A DNA stretch of 8,237 nt from Flavobacteriaceae bacterium (GTDB lineage Bacteria; Bacteroidota; Bacteroidia; Flavobacteriales; Flavobacteriaceae). Positions 4,576 to 8,237 of this stretch are shown piece after piece. The notes under the pieces were generated by a model. That model saw only the letters and a list, made by a program, of their open reading frames with translations. It ran no database searches and was not told the DNA's origin. A program made the translations under genes and the position numbers. The stretch lies in the NCBI GenBank assembly GCA_014763515.1, contig JACXVH010000058.1, positions 1 to 8,237 of the forward strand, in the 5' to 3' direction. How positions within the stretch are numbered: the first letter of the stretch is position 1; each line of letters opens with the position of its first letter.

Positions 4576-7383
4576 TTGAAGCATCTTTTTAAAATATTAT
4601 ATTTTTTCAGCTTAATTTCATTAGGTCAAAATCATCAACAAAATATCACTGCAACTGTAGATATTGAGAATCATATTGTAAAAATCAAGCAAGAAGTTGT
4701 ATATTTTAATAACTCATCTGATGAATTAAGTCTTATAAAATTTCAAGATTGGAATAATGCTTTTTCTTCTAAAAAATCAGCAATTGCAAGACGCTTTTCA
4801 GATGAATTTATTCGCTCGTTTCATTTAGCAAATGAAAAAGATAGAGGTTATACCGATATTAAAGCTTGGATAGATGAAAGTTTTACTAATCTAAGTTGGG
4901 AAAGAGATGAAAAAAACGTTGAAATTATCAATCTAAAATTAGATAATCCAATATTACCCTTTACATCTCGAAAGTTTACGATTACTTATTTGGTTAAAAT
5001 TCCGAATGAAAAGTTTACCCACTATGGTTTTAATGGCGACACTAAATTGTATTTAAAAGATTGGCTCATTGCTCCAGCGCGTTATGAAAACAAAGGATTT
5101 ATTGCATATCCTAATGAAAGTTTAGACGACCAAACTAACGCACTTTCCGATTTTAAAATTAATCTTACTTTACCTAATAATTATTATTTAAATTCAAATC
5201 TTCCTATCGTTGAAAATGAAGGAAATCATTTTGTATTAAAAGGCGAAAGATTTTTAGATGCCACTTTAGTTATTTCTAAAGAAAATGAATTTACTAAATA
5301 TAAAAATGAATTAATTGAGGTTTCTAGTAGTTTACAATCAGACAGAATAAGCGATTTACAAAAGGTTTTAGCTGTCGATAAACTTACACGATTTGTACAC
5401 AAAAAACTTGGAAATTCAAGCGTTTCTAAGATTTTAGTTACTGAAGAAGATTATGATAAAAATCCTTTTTATGGATTAAATCAATTACCTGCTTTTTTAA
5501 GCCCTTTTCCTGATGAGTTTTTATATGAAATTAAATTTTTAAAAACTTATTTAAATAATTATTTAAAAGCGAACTTACATTTAAATTTAAGAAAAGACAA
5601 CTGGATTTACGACGGCATTCAAGTCTATATTTTAATGCAATATATCGAAGAAAATTATCCTGATATGAAAATGATGGGTAATGTTTCTAAACTTAAAATT
5701 TTAAAATCGTACAATGCTGTAAATATTGATTTTAACCAACAATACAATTATTTATACATGCTAATGGCTCGAAAAAACTTAGATCAAGCTGTTGGTGAAC
5801 CTAAAAATAGATTAATAAAATTCAATGAAAAGATTGCAAATAAATATCGTTCTGGATTAAACTTCAAATATTTAGACAGCTACTTAGGAAATAATATTGT
5901 AGAAAATTCGATAAAAGAACTTATTGAAAACAATAGTAGTTGCGCTTGTAACCAATATGAATTAAAATACATTTTAACTAAAAACAGTCCAAAAAAAATA
6001 GATTGGTTCTTCGATACTTTAGTTAATTCAAGAGAGTTAATTGATTTCCGATTTGGTAAAGTAAAAAAGAATGACGATACAGTTGAAGTAAACATTATCA
6101 ACAAAACAAAAACTAATGTTCCTATTTCATTTTATCAACTAAAAAAAGATAGTATTGTACATCAAGAATGGATTGAAAATATAAAAACTGATACTACTTT
6201 GGTTTTCCCTAGAAATGAAGCCGATAAATTAACTTTAAACTATTTTAATGAAATTCCCGAATATAATTTACGTAACAATTGGAAATCATTAAAAGGATTT
6301 TTCTCCAATAATCGTCCTTTAAAATTCAACTTTTATAGAGATTTAGAAGAACCATATTACAACCAACTTTTTTATGTTCCCGAATTTGAGTTCAATATTT
6401 ATGATGGACTTGCAGTTGGCATGAACATTAACAACAAATCATTATTAAACAAACCCTTTATCTTTAGTGTTACACCATTTTATTCTTCTAACACTCAAAG
6501 TGCAGTAGGCAAATTTTCGTTCCTATACGATAATAATGTACGTTCAGAAGGGAAACTTTACAAAGTAAGATATATTGCAAAAGGAAGTCAATTTCACTAT
6601 GCTCCAGAGGCACGCTATACAAATTTTAGTCCTGTTGTACAATTCTTTTTTAGAGACCCTAATTTTAGAGTTAATAAATCAGAATTCATTCAACTAAAAC
6701 AATTATACATTAACCGAGAAAGATCGCCCTATATTTTAGAACAAAATACAGAAAATTATACTGTTTTTGATGCTAAATACGGAAATCATCAATCGGAAGG
6801 AACAAAACATTATAGCTTTTTAACTGATTTACAATTAGCAAATTCATTTGGAAAATTATCAGGTGAAATACATTATCGCAAGTTATTCGAAAATAATCGT
6901 CAAATTACACTTCGCTTTTTTGCTGGAACATTTATATACAGAGATACAAAGTCCGATTTTTTTAGCTTTGGTTTAGATCGCCCAACAGATTATTTATTTG
7001 AACACGATTTATTAGGAAGAAGCGAATCAACAGGCATATTTAGCCAACAATACATATATGCCGAAGGTGGCTTTAAATCTAAATTTAATACAAGGTTTGC
7101 CAACCAATGGATGATTACAACAAACGCTGCTTTTAATATTTGGAATTGGATTCAAGTTTATGGAGATGTTGGTCTTTTTAAAAATGAGTATTCAAGATCA
7201 AAATTTGTTTATGATAGTGGTTTTCATTTAAATCTTGTACCCGATTATTTTGAGCTCTTTTTCCCTGTGTATTCTTCAAATGGATTTGAGTTGAAAGAAC
7301 CAAATTATGACGAAAAAGTTCGTTTTGTTGTTACACTAACTCCCAAAACACTTATTTCTTTATTTACTAGAAAATGGTTTTAA
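4576..7383 (+). CDS. Exported M1/gluzincin-like protein without zinc motif, fused to a putative outer-membrane beta-barrel
   Basis: A 935-residue protein of a type I recognise from flavobacteria, where it is usually labelled gluzincin or M1-like metallopeptidase; its function is unknown. The start is TTG at 4576: the preceding codon is an in-frame TAA, the TTG yields MKHLFK and a signal peptide (1-17, ending SLG before Q18), and there is no nearby ATG. Residues 20-240 resemble the M1 N-terminal beta domain (IKQEVVYFNNSSDEL, RGYTDI, PFTSRKFTITYLV). Residues 250-480 are mainly helical and occupy the catalytic-domain position, with NWIYDGIQVYILMQYIEENYP-type sequence (342-361) where M1 enzymes have their NEG helix. 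No HExxH occurs anywhere; YEIKF (317-321) may be its remnant. The only two cysteines form CAC (456-458). From about 560 to 935 the sequence is rich in alternating aromatic strands, as in an outer-membrane barrel, and ends in phenylalanine (RKWF), the usual signal for barrel insertion. Peptidase activity is doubtful. It is probably a single-gene transcription unit. Confidence 0.75.
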   Translation: MKHLFKILYFFSLISLGQNHQQNITATVDIENHIVKIKQEVVYFNNSSDELSLIKFQDWNNAFSSKKSAIARRFSDEFIRSFHLANEKDRGYTDIKAWIDESFTNLSWERDEKNVEIINLKLDNPILPFTSRKFTITYLVKIPNEKFTHYGFNGDTKLYLKDWLIAPARYENKGFIAYPNESLDDQTNALSDFKINLTLPNNYYLNSNLPIVENEGNHFVLKGERFLDATLVISKENEFTKYKNELIEVSSSLQSDRISDLQKVLAVDKLTRFVHKKLGNSSVSKILVTEEDYDKNPFYGLNQLPAFLSPFPDEFLYEIKFLKTYLNNYLKANLHLNLRKDNWIYDGIQVYILMQYIEENYPDMKMMGNVSKLKILKSYNAVNIDFNQQYNYLYMLMARKNLDQAVGEPKNRLIKFNEKIANKYRSGLNFKYLDSYLGNNIVENSIKELIENNSSCACNQYELKYILTKNSPKKIDWFFDTLVNSRELIDFRFGKVKKNDDTVEVNIINKTKTNVPISFYQLKKDSIVHQEWIENIKTDTTLVFPRNEADKLTLNYFNEIPEYNLRNNWKSLKGFFSNNRPLKFNFYRDLEEPYYNQLFYVPEFEFNIYDGLAVGMNINNKSLLNKPFIFSVTPFYSSNTQSAVGKFSFLYDNNVRSEGKLYKVRYIAKGSQFHYAPEARYTNFSPVVQFFFRDPNFRVNKSEFIQLKQLYINRERSPYILEQNTENYTVFDAKYGNHQSEGTKHYSFLTDLQLANSFGKLSGEIHYRKLFENNRQITLRFFAGTFIYRDTKSDFFSFGLDRPTDYLFEHDLLGRSESTGIFSQQYIYAEGGFKSKFNTRFANQWMITTNAAFNIWNWIQVYGDVGLFKNEYSRSKFVYDSGFHLNLVPDYFELFFPVYSSNGFELKEPNYDEKVRFVVTLTPKTLISLFTRKWF

Positions 7384-7560
7384 TATAATTTTGATGATAT
7401 TACTAACAATAATTCAATAAAAATATATTTTAACAAGATCACAATGAAATATCTGTATTTTATTCTTTGAATTTTTGATAATAATTAAAAAATCAAGTCT
7501 TCTTAGGTTGTATTTTACTCTCCAATTTATTATATTTGTGACAATTCAATTCTTTTATTT
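7384..7560. other. Intergenic region, A+T-rich
   Basis: This 177-bp gap holds the promoter of the E1 gene near its right end. No convincing G+C-bearing terminator follows the stop at 7383: a 12-bp AT-only palindrome (AAAATATATTTT, 7420-7431) and an imperfect stem (7467-7476 with 7487-7496) are the only inverted repeats seen, and both are weak. No ORF or RNA gene was recognised. Confidence 0.6.
7508..7538 (+). promoter_or_regulatory. Bacteroidetes-type promoter (-33/-7) of the E1 gene
   Basis: TTG at 7508-7510 is followed after 20 bp by TATATTTG at 7531-7538, a full match to the TTG-N(19-21)-TAnnTTTG promoter read by the Bacteroidetes primary sigma factor. The ATG is at 7561, giving a short A+T-rich leader of roughly 15-20 bases with no Shine-Dalgarno sequence, as is usual in this phylum. 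Confidence 0.75.
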
Positions 7561-8237
7561 ATGAATAAAGCCACAGAAACAGGAGTTTTGTCTTTTGAAG
7601 ATTTTAAAAAAGAAGTAATCAATGATTACAAAATTGCGGTTGTAAGTAGAGAATGTAGTTTACTTGGACGTAGAGAAGTACTTACAGGAAAAGCTAAATT
7701 CGGGATTTTTGGAGACGGAAAAGAAGTTCCGCAATTAGCAATGGCTAAAGCCTTCAAAAATGGTGATTTCCGTTCGGGTTATTACCGTGACCAAACTTTT
7801 ATGATGGCAATTGGCGCTATGAACATCGAGCAGTTTTTTGCTGGTTTATACGGTCATACCGACATTAATTTTGATCCAATGAGTGCCGGTCGCCAAATGG
7901 GCGGACACTTTGCTACGCACAGTTTGGACGAAAATGGGAATTGGAAAAACCTTACACAACAAAAAAACTCAAGTGCTGACATCTCTCCTACTGCTGGGCA
8001 GATGCCTCGTTTATTAGGATTAGCACAAGCTTCAAAAATATTTAGAAATGTAAAAGGTTTAGAAACTTTTACAAACTTCTCCAATAAAGGAAACGAAGTT
8101 GCTTGGGGAACAATTGGTAACGCATCTACTTCAGAAGGTTTATTTTTTGAAACGATAAATGCAGCTGGTGTTTTACAAGTACCAATGGTAATGAGCGTTT
8201 GGGATGACGAATACGGAATTTCAGTTCACGCACGTCA
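7561..8237 (+). CDS. 2-oxoacid dehydrogenase E1 component, alpha-type domain (3' end outside window)
   Basis: The first 225 residues are in the window; the frame is open to the last base. The protein is a thiamine-diphosphate (ThDP) enzyme that decarboxylates 2-oxoacids and passes the acyl group to lipoyl-E2. The best match is the branched-chain (2-oxoisovalerate) type. In Bacteroidetes the alpha and beta parts are often fused in one chain of about 650-800 residues, so a beta domain probably follows. Seen: SGYYRDQTFMMAIG (72-85, the E1 alpha YRD region), SAGRQMGGHFATH (108-120), TAGQMPRLLG (144-153), and the ThDP/Mg2+ motif from G186 to D216. That motif aligns without gaps to canonical E1 alpha (SEG at 191-193, N200, P208, YGIS at 218-221), but GDG is GNA (186-188) and NN is DD (215-216). 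The ATG at 7561 sits at the proper distance from a strong promoter and fits the family's N-terminus. The substrate (branched-chain acids versus pyruvate) cannot be settled from this part. Confidence 0.88.
   Translation, partial: MNKATETGVLSFEDFKKEVINDYKIAVVSRECSLLGRREVLTGKAKFGIFGDGKEVPQLAMAKAFKNGDFRSGYYRDQTFMMAIGAMNIEQFFAGLYGHTDINFDPMSAGRQMGGHFATHSLDENGNWKNLTQQKNSSADISPTAGQMPRLLGLAQASKIFRNVKGLETFTNFSNKGNEVAWGTIGNASTSEGLFFETINAAGVLQVPMVMSVWDDEYGISVHAR

Noticed and set aside
5880..6104. Minus-strand ORF of 74 codons
   Set aside because: It lies wholly inside the 935-residue gene on the other strand and has no recognisable domain; taken as a shadow.
7420..7496. AT-only palindrome (7420-7431) and imperfect stem (7467-7476 with 7487-7496) as a terminator for the barrel-protein gene
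   Set aside because: The first is pure A/T and unstable, the second has a mismatch, a 10-base loop and no T-run after it; neither is convincing.
7854..8084. Minus-strand ORF of 76 codons
   Set aside because: It is antisense to well-conserved E1 coding sequence; taken as a shadow.

Overview
The window looks like chromosomal DNA from a member of the Bacteroidetes, most likely the family Flavobacteriaceae. The evidence is strong A+T richness, a type IX secretion (T9SS) type A tail on a secreted nuclease, a TTG-N20-TAnnTTTG promoter of the Bacteroidetes type, and protein families typical of flavobacteria. The genus cannot be told. No mobile element, tRNA, rRNA or CRISPR array was found.

Layout. 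(1) Positions 1-315 (+) hold the end of a GyrI-like effector-binding protein. (2) Positions 341-371 form a hairpin that can terminate transcription from both sides, between convergent genes. (3) Positions 4403 down to 393 (- strand) hold four tightly packed genes, probably one operon. In transcription order these are a secreted multidomain endonuclease I with a T9SS tail, a secreted DUF1684 protein, a TatD-type metal hydrolase, and TcdA, the tRNA t6A37 dehydratase. Gaps are 5, 0 and 28 bp. (4) Positions 4404-4575 are a divergent promoter region with a perfect 12-bp palindrome. (5) Positions 4576-7383 (+) encode a large exported protein with an M1/gluzincin-like N-terminal half that lacks the zinc motif and a C-terminal half that looks like an outer-membrane beta-barrel. 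(6) Positions 7384-7560 are intergenic and carry a clear promoter. (7) Positions 7561-8237 (+) encode the first 225 residues of a 2-oxoacid dehydrogenase E1 alpha-type protein that runs off the window.

How the genes fit together. The operon opens with two exported products (a nuclease and DUF1684) and ends with two cytoplasmic nucleic-acid-related enzymes (TatD hydrolase and TcdA). A shared role in nucleic-acid turnover is possible but is only inferred. The large barrel protein and E1 are separate transcription units.

Most of the window is ordinary flavobacterial core or near-core sequence. The best leads are the zinc-site-less peptidase/barrel fusion, the D/N swap in the thiamine-diphosphate motif of E1, the stop-TTG junction that sets the TatD start, and the palindrome between the divergent genes.
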